Part shown: one piece after another, positions 1 through 8,467 of the stretch
Layout: each line of letters opens with the position of its first letter
How positions within the stretch are numbered: the first letter of the stretch is position 1
Assembly: GCF_001190925.1 (NCBI RefSeq)
Contig: NZ_CP011072.1
Coordinates: forward strand, 5,022,001 to 5,086,000
Length of the DNA stretch: 64,000 bases
Reading direction: 5' to 3'
DNA from: Azoarcus sp. CIB
GTDB taxonomy: Bacteria > Pseudomonadota > Gammaproteobacteria > Burkholderiales > Rhodocyclaceae
Position numbers and translations under genes: made by a program
The notes under the pieces: model-generated
Database searches by the model: none
The model's input: the letters and a program-made list of their open reading frames with translations, nothing else
Told to the model about the DNA's origin: nothing

Positions 1-728
1 TAAGGCCCCGACCGCACGACCGAGCCCGCCACCAGAATCGGCTTGTCGATGCCCAACTTCTTCACCATCTCTTCCGAGCACACGACGACCGCCCCGGCGC
101 CATCGGCGATGCCACAGCATTGCTGCAGCGTCAGCGGAGACGCGACGACGCGCGAATTGACGACCTCCTCGACCGAAATCTCACCCTTGAACCACGCATA
201 CGGATTGTTGGTCGCGTGGCGGCGGTTCTTCACGGTGATCATCGCCAGATCCTCGGCCGTGGCCCCGGTCTCGTACATGTAACGCTGCGCGCGCATCGCG
301 TACTTGCCGGTCATGACCGCGCCGTGCACCGTTTCGATATCCGACATGGCCGTTGCAAAGGCAGTGCCTTGCGCCATGTGCAGCGTGTGATTCTCGCAGC
401 CGATGCCGATCGCGACGTCGGCAAGCCCCATCGCCACGTCCCGCACCGCCAGATGCACTGCCATACCCCCTGCGGAGCATGCGCTTTCGACTGTCATGAT
501 TGGAAGATGTCCGCACATGCCCAGATCCTTGAGCACGGTTTGACCGATCACCATTCCGTTGGTGCCATTGCCGACGTAGGCGCTCTGCACCATCGTCGGA
601 CGGTCGATATTCGACGCCTTCAGCGCCTCGAATGCCGCGGCACGGCCCAGCACATCGAAATCGACCTCGTGCCGCCCGAATTTCGTTTCGCCGACCCCGG
701 CGATATAGACCTTGCGCTGCAGTTTCAT
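1..728 (-). CDS. Thiolase / SCP-x-like acetyl-CoA acyltransferase, partial (C-terminus off the left edge)
   Basis: Reading the minus strand from the ATG at 728 gives an open frame of 242 codons with no stop before the edge. It begins [20 protein letters not shown], a typical thiolase N-terminus, and carries VESACSAGG around residues 80-88 with the nucleophilic cysteine of thiolases. It should cleave or form a beta-ketoacyl-CoA with free CoA. Only the N-terminal half is present, so the C-terminal His and Cys active-site motifs are not seen. The DUF35 partner starts just upstream, 20 bases away, so the two form one unit. Such thiolase/DUF35 pairs act on bulky acyl-CoAs in steroid, terpenoid and aromatic ketone breakdown; the substrate here cannot be read from sequence. 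Confidence 0.85.
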   Translation of the reverse strand, partial: MKLQRKVYIAGVGETKFGRHEVDFDVLGRAAAFEALKASNIDRPTMVQSAYVGNGTNGMVIGQTVLKDLGMCGHLPIMTVESACSAGGMAVHLAVRDVAMGLADVAIGIGCENHTLHMAQGTAFATAMSDIETVHGAVMTGKYAMRAQRYMYETGATAEDLAMITVKNRRHATNNPYAWFKGEISVEEVVNSRVVASPLTLQQCCGIADGAGAVVVCSEEMVKKLGIDKPILVAGSVVRSGP

Positions 729-748
729 TTTCTTTCACCCACCGAGAT

Positions 749-1183
749 TTATGCCTTGCGGAACTTGTAGCTGATCAGCGGAACGCCGTCGCGGTTGTCG
801 CGAACGGGCCCCACGGTCAGTTCGACCTCCTCGTCGCAGCGGAAGCTGCCGGGCTCGCCTTCCAGCTGCGCGAAAATCCGCAGGTTCTCGGGCAGATCGA
901 TGTAGCCGAACGAATATGGCGTTTTCATTCCCGCCTGACCAATGAAATTGTCGCTGAAGCTGTAGAGCTTCCCGCGTCGGCTTAGCGGCACGACATCGAA
1001 CTCCTCGCCCCAGCAACTCGGGCACGGACTCAGCTTGGGGAAATCCAGCTGGCCGCACCCCTTGCAGCGATACCCCTTGAGATACGGCGCGCCGCCGTCC
1101 GCGGGCACCTCGAGCAGGTCCGGATGAAAGAATGTGATATCCGGCTTCTTCTCCGGTTTCTTGTTCGGCTTTTGATCTGACAT
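749..1183 (-). CDS. DUF35 zinc-ribbon / OB-fold acyl-CoA-binding partner of the thiolase
   Basis: A 144-residue protein with a lysine-rich N-terminus, a rubredoxin-like zinc ribbon (CKGC near residue 41 and CPSC near residue 54) and a following OB-fold half, the standard layout of the DUF35 family. In known complexes DUF35 proteins bind the CoA moiety and channel it to a thiolase or aldolase partner; the thiolase encoded 20 bases downstream is the obvious partner. The ATG at 1183 has GGAGG about 6 bases upstream. It is the first gene of its unit, with its own promoter at 1225-1253 and a terminator at 1379-1402 separating it from the DUF1329 gene upstream. Confidence 0.88.
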   Translation of the reverse strand: MSDQKPNKKPEKKPDITFFHPDLLEVPADGGAPYLKGYRCKGCGQLDFPKLSPCPSCWGEEFDVVPLSRRGKLYSFSDNFIGQAGMKTPYSFGYIDLPENLRIFAQLEGEPGSFRCDEEVELTVGPVRDNRDGVPLISYKFRKA

Positions 1184-1224
1184 GACGCCTCCGCAGCATT
1201 TGTTTCATTTTCAACGTAGATCCA

Positions 1225-1271
1225 ATTAAACGCGCCTGGTTGCGGCGCAACAATTGGTGCGGACACCTAAC
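1225..1271 (-). promoter_or_regulatory. Promoter with operator-like dyad, copy 1 (shared 24-bp block at 1248-1271)
   Basis: On the minus strand the block GGTGTCCGCACCAATTGTTG contains an inverted repeat GGTG-TCCG-CACC directly upstream of a -35-like TTGTTG (1248-1253). A 17-base spacer follows, then TTTAAT (1225-1230), five of six matches to a sigma-70 -10. The 24 bases at 1248-1271 are identical to 8428-8451, which has the same spacing to its own -10-like hexamer. The two copies therefore look like co-regulated promoters for the thiolase/DUF35 unit and the transport unit. The regulator is not in the window. Confidence 0.6.
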
Positions 1272-1378
1272 TGTTAAGGGTAACCCCCACCCGCACGCGC
1301 CAAGGCGGAAATTCACGTCGAGCGGCGGTGTCGACAATCTGGCCGCACAGGCGCGGATACCCTGCCAATTTCGGCTGT

Positions 1379-1402
1379 AAAAAAAACGCGCCGAAAGGCG
1401 CG
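1379..1402 (-). terminator. Rho-independent terminator after the DUF1329 gene
   Basis: Read on the minus strand this is a 6-bp stem GCGCG/C-type hairpin (CGCGCC-TTTC-GGCGCG) followed by a run of eight T residues. It lies 46 bases past the DUF1329 stop and closes the YCF48-RND-DUF1302-DUF1329 unit, which fits the presence of a separate promoter for DUF35 downstream of it. Confidence 0.85.
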
Positions 1403-1447
1403 CAAAGTTCCCACGGGAGGAGAGGAACCCCGAGAAAAATCTTCTAC

Positions 1448-2761
1448 TCAGTTTCCGCCACGCATGTTCTGGACGTTAAACAGGCTGACCGGGACCATCT
1501 GAGCGTCCAGTTGCGCCTTGAGCTGTCCGGTCGTGCAGTGCTTCGCCTGGATATCGATCATGGTGAACGCATCGAACGGAGTTATGCCGCTGCCCTTGTT
1601 CTTGGCCAGGTGGAAGTCGGGATGCGTCCATCCGACAACATACGTCTTCCACAAATCACCCTTGCGGTCATGCACAAGCGACATGCTAATTACCGAGGTT
1701 TGCGCGTCCATGTAATGCACCCGTCTGCTCACCGGATGATTGGTGTCGATCGGAGACGATTCGAGGATGTGCACCTTGCGCAACTGCCACGTGACGCTGG
1801 GGAAGCACCCGCCCTTTCCGCCGAAGGCGACGTACTTGTAGCCGTCCGGCTCTTTGTATTCATCGGACAGCTTCATGTCGTTATGGTTGTAAAAAGGCAT
1901 CAGTATGTTCGCCGTGCCCTGGTACTTCCAGTTCATGTCCGAAATACGGCCGTTATAGCCCTCGAAGTCCTCGATCATGATGTCTGAGCCGAGAAAGGCG
2001 TCCGTAGTCTGTCCGGTCGACAACCGGCGCACGCGGCGCTGGAAACCGAGATAGAGATAAGCGTCGTCCAGCTTCGTGTCGTCCTCGTAGCGCTGGATCA
2101 GCAGCTGTGTGTTCTTGACATCCTGCGGTTCATATACTTTCACGTAGGTCGCGCGATACAGTTTCGACGGGTTCGGCGTAATTTCCGGCACCGGAGCCTG
2201 GCTTACTCGATGCGTATACTTTAAGAAATGAAAACCGAACAGGATATTGCGCTCGACCTTGCCGCTGTCCATGTTAATGTACTTCCAGTAAAACGGCGAG
2301 ATCGCCAGGCCGTCGTACGCGTTCATGCCATAGCGGTTGTTCCACGCAAGCTTCTCGCCGGCCCGCGGGTCCTTTGCATCGGGTTCTTCAGGGAAAGGAC
2401 GCCCTGCGACATAGCCGACCAGCTCACCCGGTTTTGCACCGAGCTTCACCTTGCCGGCGTTCACCTTGGTCGCGTCGACATAGCTCTTATTGGTGTCGAA
2501 CGAGGTCGTTGCTCCGACAGTGATCTCGACCGCCCCTTCCCGAATGTACCGCTGCATTCCCGGGTCGAGGACCCCCTCGAAATTCGCGACGTTCCCCTGG
2601 TTGATCACCGTTCCGGGCGCAACACCGGGAGCCGTCGGCAGGGCATGCATGTACGGGAAGAAGGATTTCTCGATATCCGCTTCGGTCGCCGCGTGCGGCG
2701 TTCCCGCCGCACAGGCCAGCGCCACTACGATCACCCCATGCCCTGCAATATGTCTGGTCAT
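1448..2761 (-). CDS. DUF1329 periplasmic / outer-membrane-associated lipoprotein-sorting-like protein
   Basis: The protein is about 437 residues with an N-terminal signal sequence (hydrophobic core VIVVALACAAG, then PHAA) and the DUF1329 body, rich in aromatic residues and KYTH/WKY-type strands. DUF1329 proteins resemble LolA/LolB folds and regularly accompany DUF1302 porin-like proteins and RND pumps in clusters handling hydrophobic substrates, and that company is present here. I chose the ATG at 2761 because AGGAG sits nine bases upstream; a GTG two codons earlier is possible. It is the last gene of its operon, 27 bases after the DUF1302 gene, and is followed by a terminator. The exact role (lipid, sterol or solvent trafficking) is unproven for the family. 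Confidence 0.85.
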   Translation of the reverse strand: MTRHIAGHGVIVVALACAAGTPHAATEADIEKSFFPYMHALPTAPGVAPGTVINQGNVANFEGVLDPGMQRYIREGAVEITVGATTSFDTNKSYVDATKVNAGKVKLGAKPGELVGYVAGRPFPEEPDAKDPRAGEKLAWNNRYGMNAYDGLAISPFYWKYINMDSGKVERNILFGFHFLKYTHRVSQAPVPEITPNPSKLYRATYVKVYEPQDVKNTQLLIQRYEDDTKLDDAYLYLGFQRRVRRLSTGQTTDAFLGSDIMIEDFEGYNGRISDMNWKYQGTANILMPFYNHNDMKLSDEYKEPDGYKYVAFGGKGGCFPSVTWQLRKVHILESSPIDTNHPVSRRVHYMDAQTSVISMSLVHDRKGDLWKTYVVGWTHPDFHLAKNKGSGITPFDAFTMIDIQAKHCTTGQLKAQLDAQMVPVSLFNVQNMRGGN

Positions 2762-2788
2762 TTCCACTGTCTCCTCTTAAATGGTGCG

Positions 2789-4834
2789 TCAGAACTTGTA
2801 GCGAACCATCACGTAGATATCGTCTTCCGCAACCGCTGTTCCGATCGGTCCGGCGCGGAAGCGTGCGGTCGGCTCGAAACCAGGCAAGCCCGCCGATCCC
2901 GGGACAAACGGCTGGCCCGCGGCCGTATAGGTCGTGAAGGGCGGATAGGGGTTGAACGAACGGGCGTCGTCGAACTTGTAGTGGCTACTCCCGTTCGTAT
3001 ATTTAAAGTTGGCACCGAGGGTGACCTTGAAGTCGTCGGTGACGCTCCACTCGATCTGAGGCGCGACGGTGAGTGCCTTGGCACGGAAGTCGCGTGCCAC
3101 CATCACCTGCGGGCTGACCCGATCCCCGGCGAGGAATCCCTTGATCAGCAGCGTGCCGATGAAGTTGTCTTCCCAATCGACGATGCCCACCGTACCAAGC
3201 GGGCCATCATGTCGTTCGTGATCGATTATGTGCTGCCAGAACAACTGCGCAGAAATCTGCGTTGCCCGCGTCGTGCTGATGAACGGAATGAAGGTCGGCC
3301 GGTCGACTCCGATAACGGTGCGCAGCACCCTGTTCTTCGAGTACAACTCGCGCCGCGCGGTGTTCACGAACTCCTCGCCATGCGTCAGCGCGCCTTCCAT
3401 ACGAATGGCTGCATTCGCATCGGGAATCTGGAAATCCAGCGAACCGCCAACGAGGTTCACCCGCGGGTAATGGATGTCGAACGCGATCAGGTGGCTCACC
3501 GGAACACCGGCCGCCGGAGGGGTCGTATTGCCCGTCCCGCCGGTGAAGGGGTTCACGGCGCCAGCGCTGAACGCATGCAGGCTTGGAAGTTGCGAACGGT
3601 AGGTCAGCGCATTCAGGGAAAACGCGAGGCCGCCCTGCGTGATCCCCTCGTACTTGACGCCCAGTTGCGTGTTCGAGAGCGACCACGCGGGCAGATGCAC
3701 TTTGCGGACGCCGATCTGATGCGGCCCGAAATCCGTCGCAGCCCAGGCGCCGGCAGTCCCCGCCGGAACGGGACTGAAGTTCGCAACGGTTCCCCCGTTG
3801 TCCCACAGGTTCGCGAAGCCGCGGAAGAAACAAGCCGCGTCGAGCATCACGTTCGGAGTGCCGCACTGTCCGAGGTTGTTCGGCCGGAATTTGTCGAAAT
3901 TCCACACTACCTGCACGTTGCGGTCCTGCATCGACTCGCTCGCGCCCATACGGTACTCGGCCTGCGCGATCCACATCGGGATGCGGATATCCTGCAACTC
4001 ATCGTAAATATTGTTGCGCGAGTAGTCGACCGGATTGATGACATCGAGCACGCGGAACAGATCGGTGCGCCCCCACACCACCTGCTGCCGACCGAGCTTC
4101 AGGAAAAGCTCAGTGCCATCGGCGAGCGGAAATGTCTTCTTCGCATAAAATTCGCGCAGGAAATCGAGCCGATCGTTGAACTCCGGCGTCTCGAGTTCCC
4201 GCAGATTCAGATCCCCGTAGCCGCCGAAGTCGCGGCAGCCTCGCGAATCGCGGTCGCACGGCCGGACTGGGACGCCGAAGACCGCGCCCCGCTCGGGCCT
4301 GTGCCAACGGTCGCCCAGCACGCGCATGCCATCGTTCGGATTCGCCGCCAGATCGAAGCCCAAAGCGTTAGTCGGCGGCAAGCCGATCGCTGTGCCGATC
4401 GGGTTGTTGATCCCGCCGCCGTGCGGCACCTGCGTCAGGTTGAGAGGCGTGCCGGCGGTCGTCGGCACAGGCGGCAACAACGGTGCCGCTGTGTTCTCGA
4501 GCGTGATCGCGCCACCTGCGTTGCGCCCGTACTCATCCTTGTTCAACTGATACACGCCATCCCAGCTACCGCGCAGGATGCCGCGAAAAGCCCAGCCGTC
4601 TCCCATCTGCCTGTCGGCTTCGACCTGCAGGGTGTTGCGGAACTTCGCGAGCCCCGCCCGACTCCGCCGCGCGGTGTGGTTTTCGTAATACACGTCGGCG
4701 ACCCATGGCGTTGTGCTGCTAGCCAGATCCGGAAGATTTTCATCCGCTGCCTGCACCGCCCCACCCACTGTCAGCGACAGTGCGGCGGCGAGAACGCTCA
4801 ATTTCGGGCGCGAAATATCCCTTGCTGTCTTCAT
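2789..4834 (-). CDS. DUF1302 outer-membrane beta-barrel protein
   Basis: A 681-residue protein with a cleavable signal peptide (hydrophobic core LSVLAAALSLTVGGA, cleavage after VQAADE) and a long series of amphipathic strands ending in VMVRYKF, a C-terminal aromatic residue typical of outer-membrane barrels. It matches the DUF1302 family in length and in features such as LGRQQVVWGRTDLFRVLDVINP. It probably lets a hydrophobic substrate across the outer membrane or works with the RND pump encoded next. It sits 67 bases downstream of that pump gene and 27 bases before DUF1329. Base composition is like its neighbours. Confidence 0.85.
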   Translation of the reverse strand: MKTARDISRPKLSVLAAALSLTVGGAVQAADENLPDLASSTTPWVADVYYENHTARRSRAGLAKFRNTLQVEADRQMGDGWAFRGILRGSWDGVYQLNKDEYGRNAGGAITLENTAAPLLPPVPTTAGTPLNLTQVPHGGGINNPIGTAIGLPPTNALGFDLAANPNDGMRVLGDRWHRPERGAVFGVPVRPCDRDSRGCRDFGGYGDLNLRELETPEFNDRLDFLREFYAKKTFPLADGTELFLKLGRQQVVWGRTDLFRVLDVINPVDYSRNNIYDELQDIRIPMWIAQAEYRMGASESMQDRNVQVVWNFDKFRPNNLGQCGTPNVMLDAACFFRGFANLWDNGGTVANFSPVPAGTAGAWAATDFGPHQIGVRKVHLPAWSLSNTQLGVKYEGITQGGLAFSLNALTYRSQLPSLHAFSAGAVNPFTGGTGNTTPPAAGVPVSHLIAFDIHYPRVNLVGGSLDFQIPDANAAIRMEGALTHGEEFVNTARRELYSKNRVLRTVIGVDRPTFIPFISTTRATQISAQLFWQHIIDHERHDGPLGTVGIVDWEDNFIGTLLIKGFLAGDRVSPQVMVARDFRAKALTVAPQIEWSVTDDFKVTLGANFKYTNGSSHYKFDDARSFNPYPPFTTYTAAGQPFVPGSAGLPGFEPTARFRAGPIGTAVAEDDIYVMVRYKF

Positions 4835-4901
4835 ACCGCTTGTCCTCCCCTGAAAGACCGGATTCGAGTTGGGTTCGAGTCTTGCACCGGATCGGGCGCC
4901 G

Positions 4902-7328
4902 TTACGCCGGTTGTGCGATCAATGTGCAGTCCGCTTTCCACCCCCGCTCGCGGACCTGGAGAACCTGGTCCTCGTCGAGATAGACTGCCGTGATGAAGCG
5001 CGGCTTGAAGATCATGACCCACGCCGGCACGAGCAACGTAGCGGCCGCCACGTTGAAAACCAGCATCAGGCACAGCAGAAGAGCGGCGTCGGATTGGAAG
5101 CGCAGATCCGACAGCACGATCCACATGACGACGCCGGCAATCAGCGTCATTGCCGTGAAGGAGACCGCGAAACCGGTCGTCGCGATCGCCTTCATCACCG
5201 CCTGCGCGAGATCCTGCAGAGCCGCCATTTCCTCGCGGATCCGGTTCATGATGTAGATTGCGTAATCGATGCCGACGCCAATACCAACCGCGATAACCGG
5301 TACGGTATTCACGTTCATGCCGATATGCATCACGCTCATGTACGCATAGGTCAGCACCGTGGCGAAGGTCATCGGCAACACCATCAGCCATCCCGCGTGC
5401 AGCGATGCGTAGAAGGCCCAGACGAAGGCGAACGAGAGCGTCAGCACCAGCGGCACAATGAGGAAGTTATCGTGCCTGACTGCGTCGTTGATCGCCGCGT
5501 TGACCCCGATCGCCCCCCCGGCGAGCTCGATGCTCAGTCCTGGGGCGGCATTCCCCGGCGCGCTGATGGCCGCCTCGGCCAGCGCTATCGCACGCTCGAT
5601 CGTCTGCCCCTGGAGATCCTTGTAGTAAAACACCACGTTGGCGAGGTTCTCGTCGGAATTGGTGTACTCGTTCAACGCGCCCGGGATCGGGCTTGCTGCC
5701 ATGAAAGTAAACATCAGGCCCCCGATCTCGTTCGCGTCGGACGGAATCTGGTTCCAGCGCGGATCGGTGTTGTGGATGAGGCCATTGACAGAGCGGATCA
5801 GCCCCGGCAGCGCCTTCGTACCACCGACGTTCGGATCGTGCAGCATCGTGTTCTGGAACGATTCGATCGCGCGCAGCACCTCGGGATTCTTCAGCCCCCC
5901 CTTTTCGGCCGTGCGCGCCACGACGTAGAGCTCTTCCGAACCCGGAAAGCGCTCATTGATCGCACGCGACGACGCGTTGTAATCGTGCTCGGGGTAGAGC
6001 AGCGGGCTTCCCGGCTCGGCCTCGCCAATCTGCACACCGAGGCTCAGCCACGATCCGATCGCAACAAGCACCGCTGCGCTGACGAGCACCGCTATCGATC
6101 CGCCACGCGAGCCGACCACACCGAAGAGTCCGACAATCACTTTGCGCAGGACGCTCTCACGCGCTTCTGCGACGCGCGGCGGCGGCAGCACGTGCAGCAG
6201 CAGCGGCACGACGAGGAGCACCGTGAATATCACCGAGAAGCTCCAGAAGCCCGCGTAATAACCCATCTTCGTGTTGATCGGCGCGGCACCGAGCGTCAGC
6301 ACGAGTATGCCGACAGTATCGACGATGATCGCCAGCGATCCCGGCCTGAACAGATCGTCGAACGCATCGCGCGCAGCTCGCCGCGAATCGCCCGTCCGGC
6401 CAAGCTCAAAGTAGTAGCGTTCGACCAGTTGGATGCTGTGCGACATCGCGCGAGCGGCAATGAGGAACGGAATCACCAAGTTCAGCGGATCGAGATTCCA
6501 GCCCATCAGCGAGACGAAACCGAGGCCCCAGATCGACGACAATGTCACCCCCAGCAGCGGCAACATCACACCGTACAGACGCCGGAAATAGATCACCAGC
6601 AGCGCCACCATCAGCGCAAGCGTGTACAGGAAGATCTGAATGATCTGAGACAGGTACGTGTAAACCCAGCCGATCAGCACCGGACTGCCGGTTGCATAGA
6701 TCCTCACCCCGTCCGCGGCCTCGCTCGCCCGCACCGCCTGAAGCTCGGCAAAAGTCTTGCCGTAGTCGATATTGTCGGCCTCGTTCAACTGCGCCTTGAT
6801 CAGCGCGGACTTGAGATCCGGCGATACCATCAGGCCATAGACGCGCGGATTGGCCATGACGTCCGTCCTGAGCGTCGCGAGTTCCTCGCCGGTCAGTTTC
6901 GGCTGCGCCGGATCGTAGTAGAGCCGCGAGATCATCTCACCGCTCTCGGTCAACCAGATCTTGCGCACCGTGCGATGCGCGAGGCTCGACACCTGGTTGT
7001 GATTGACGCCTGGCAGGTTGTCGACCGCCTGTGTGAGCCGATGCAGGCGCGACAACGTCTCATTGGTGAAGATGTCCCCGTCCTCGACCTCGAGCGCGAC
7101 GACGATCTGGCTCGCACCGCCGAAGCTGCCGCGAATCTCGTTGTGCAGCTTGATGTAGGGGTGGCTTTGCGGCAGCAGGTCTTCGAACGCCGAGTAGATC
7201 TGCAGTCCGGGAACCTTGAGCGCAAAAAAGACCGTCACCAGGAAGATTGCTGCGAGGATCGCACGCGGAAACCTGAAGACGATAGTCTCCAATTCATGGA
7301 CTGCATGGGTAATACGATGACGCATCAC
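4902..7328 (-). CDS. RND superfamily (MMPL-type) transporter
   Basis: An 808-residue inner-membrane protein with the duplicated RND layout: TM1 at about 22-42, a large periplasmic loop (40-230), TM2-6 (about 235-400), TM7 near 415-435, a second periplasmic loop, then TM8-12 (about 625-780). Length and single-polypeptide form match the MMPL/hydrophobe-exporter branch, not the AcrB branch (about 1040 residues), and no adaptor gene is next to it. The flanking genes DUF1302, DUF1329 and YCF48-like make up the usual set for moving hydrophobic or toxic compounds in catabolic clusters. Direction of transport and substrate are unknown. It starts 11 bases after the YCF48-like gene. Confidence 0.88.
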   Translation of the reverse strand: MMRHRITHAVHELETIVFRFPRAILAAIFLVTVFFALKVPGLQIYSAFEDLLPQSHPYIKLHNEIRGSFGGASQIVVALEVEDGDIFTNETLSRLHRLTQAVDNLPGVNHNQVSSLAHRTVRKIWLTESGEMISRLYYDPAQPKLTGEELATLRTDVMANPRVYGLMVSPDLKSALIKAQLNEADNIDYGKTFAELQAVRASEAADGVRIYATGSPVLIGWVYTYLSQIIQIFLYTLALMVALLVIYFRRLYGVMLPLLGVTLSSIWGLGFVSLMGWNLDPLNLVIPFLIAARAMSHSIQLVERYYFELGRTGDSRRAARDAFDDLFRPGSLAIIVDTVGILVLTLGAAPINTKMGYYAGFWSFSVIFTVLLVVPLLLHVLPPPRVAEARESVLRKVIVGLFGVVGSRGGSIAVLVSAAVLVAIGSWLSLGVQIGEAEPGSPLLYPEHDYNASSRAINERFPGSEELYVVARTAEKGGLKNPEVLRAIESFQNTMLHDPNVGGTKALPGLIRSVNGLIHNTDPRWNQIPSDANEIGGLMFTFMAASPIPGALNEYTNSDENLANVVFYYKDLQGQTIERAIALAEAAISAPGNAAPGLSIELAGGAIGVNAAINDAVRHDNFLIVPLVLTLSFAFVWAFYASLHAGWLMVLPMTFATVLTYAYMSVMHIGMNVNTVPVIAVGIGVGIDYAIYIMNRIREEMAALQDLAQAVMKAIATTGFAVSFTAMTLIAGVVMWIVLSDLRFQSDAALLLCLMLVFNVAAATLLVPAWVMIFKPRFITAVYLDEDQVLQVRERGWKADCTLIAQPA

Positions 7329-7338
7329 GTAACCTCGC

Positions 7339-8319
7339 TCAGTTGTTCGCCGTAGCCTTGTGGTCGCCGACGAGCGTCGTCACCTCCACGCCCCCTGCCC
7401 CACCCGCGAGAAGAACCCGCCCTTCGCCGAGCTGCATCGCGGCGCGCAAATACGTCGTCCTGCGCGCATCGGCGACCTTCCACTGATCGCCGCTCAGCCG
7501 GAACACGAGACCGTTGATCCCTACGCCCACCGGCGCGCCACCACCGTCCAGCGACAAACCGTATATCGGCGCACCCGCCTCATTGACCTGCTTGATCCAG
7601 CTCTGTCCGCCGTCGGTGGTCTGCATGACCACCCCGGCGAGCCCCGCCACCCAACCTCGCTGACGGTCAACGAACACAGCCGCATACGGATAGAACTCGT
7701 CACTGATCTTCGGCAGTGCCTCCCATGTCGCGCCGCCATCGACGGTGCGGTAAACCGCACCGAATTCACCGGTAACGAAACCTTCGCGCTCGTCGAGGAA
7801 CTGAACGCTGGCGAGCATTGCGTCGTCGCCGACAACGGTCATATTCCAGTTCGCGCCCTGGTCGACACTCGATGCAATCGTGCTCCCGCTGCCGACGACC
7901 CAAAGGCGGTTCGTCGCGTCGCAGGTGATCGCGAGCGGGTTGACGGGTTCGTCGATCGCGCGAGCCAGCCATTCACCACCGGCCGCGTCGGCGGCCCACA
8001 CGCGATGAAAGAAATCCAGCGCAGCAAAGCTCCCGTCCGGACAGGCTGTCACACCAATGAACGAGCTACTCGAATCCAGTTGTTGTCGCGTCCAACTCAC
8101 GCCACGATCATTGGACGTCAGCACAACGCCGTTGGCGCCGACCACGATGGTCGTCTTCCCGTTGTCCGCAACCGCCTGAAAGGCATCGGACCGCTTGATT
8201 ACGGCAGAGCTGGCGGCGCTGATGTTCGACGTACCTGCCGATACACCGCATCCCGCAAGCATCATGCAAAGCGATACCTCGAGAATCGTGGGGTACCATG
8301 GCTTCGCCTCGATATTCAT
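7339..8319 (-). CDS. YCF48/BNR-repeat lipoprotein of the transport cluster
   Basis: The protein has 326 residues with a lipobox LAGC at about residues 22-25, so it should be a periplasm-facing lipoprotein. It then has repeated blades of the W-T-x(n)-D-G/G-x-T-W kind (DGGATWEALP, TTDGGQSWIKQ) forming a YCF48/HCF136-like beta-propeller. Proteins of this type are commonly encoded with RND/MMPL pumps and DUF1302/DUF1329 in degradation clusters; the photosynthesis name is historical. It is the first gene of its operon: GGAGGAG lies eight bases before the ATG at 8319 and the promoter at 8405-8451 is about 85 bases upstream. Confidence 0.82.
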   Translation of the reverse strand: MNIEAKPWYPTILEVSLCMMLAGCGVSAGTSNISAASSAVIKRSDAFQAVADNGKTTIVVGANGVVLTSNDRGVSWTRQQLDSSSSFIGVTACPDGSFAALDFFHRVWAADAAGGEWLARAIDEPVNPLAITCDATNRLWVVGSGSTIASSVDQGANWNMTVVGDDAMLASVQFLDEREGFVTGEFGAVYRTVDGGATWEALPKISDEFYPYAAVFVDRQRGWVAGLAGVVMQTTDGGQSWIKQVNEAGAPIYGLSLDGGGAPVGVGINGLVFRLSGDQWKVADARRTTYLRAAMQLGEGRVLLAGGAGGVEVTTLVGDHKATANN

Positions 8320-8404
8320 AAGTTTGTCTCCTCCGTTCGGGTGTCGTCGGCGCGCCTAACGCGGCCCCTACTCTTGCAACGCGAAACCATCCCCCGACGG
8401 TCGG

Positions 8405-8451
8405 AATGTAGGCCTCGGATATCGCGCCAACAATTGGTGCGGACACCTAAC
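8405..8451 (-). promoter_or_regulatory. Promoter with operator-like dyad, copy 2 (8428-8451 identical to 1248-1271)
   Basis: Same 24-base block as copy 1, giving the dyad GGTG-TCCG-CACC and TTGTTG (8428-8433), then a 17-base spacer and TACATT (8405-8410), four of six matches to a -10. It drives the YCF48-RND-DUF1302-DUF1329 operon. The IS1182-type element begins 17 bases upstream (8468), so any activator site further upstream has been replaced by IS sequence. Confidence 0.6.
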
Positions 8452-8467
8452 GAATAGAGAGTTGTTC

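Noticed and set aside
181-738. A minus-strand frame of 185 codons near the left edge
   Set aside because: It is out of frame with the thiolase, which reads from the ATG at 728 with a typical N-terminus and active-site cysteine.
2228-7355. Two long plus-strand frames (about 920 and 830 codons) opposite DUF1302 and the RND transporter
   Set aside because: Same antisense artefact; no ribosome site or recognisable motif, while the minus-strand products have signal peptides and family signatures.
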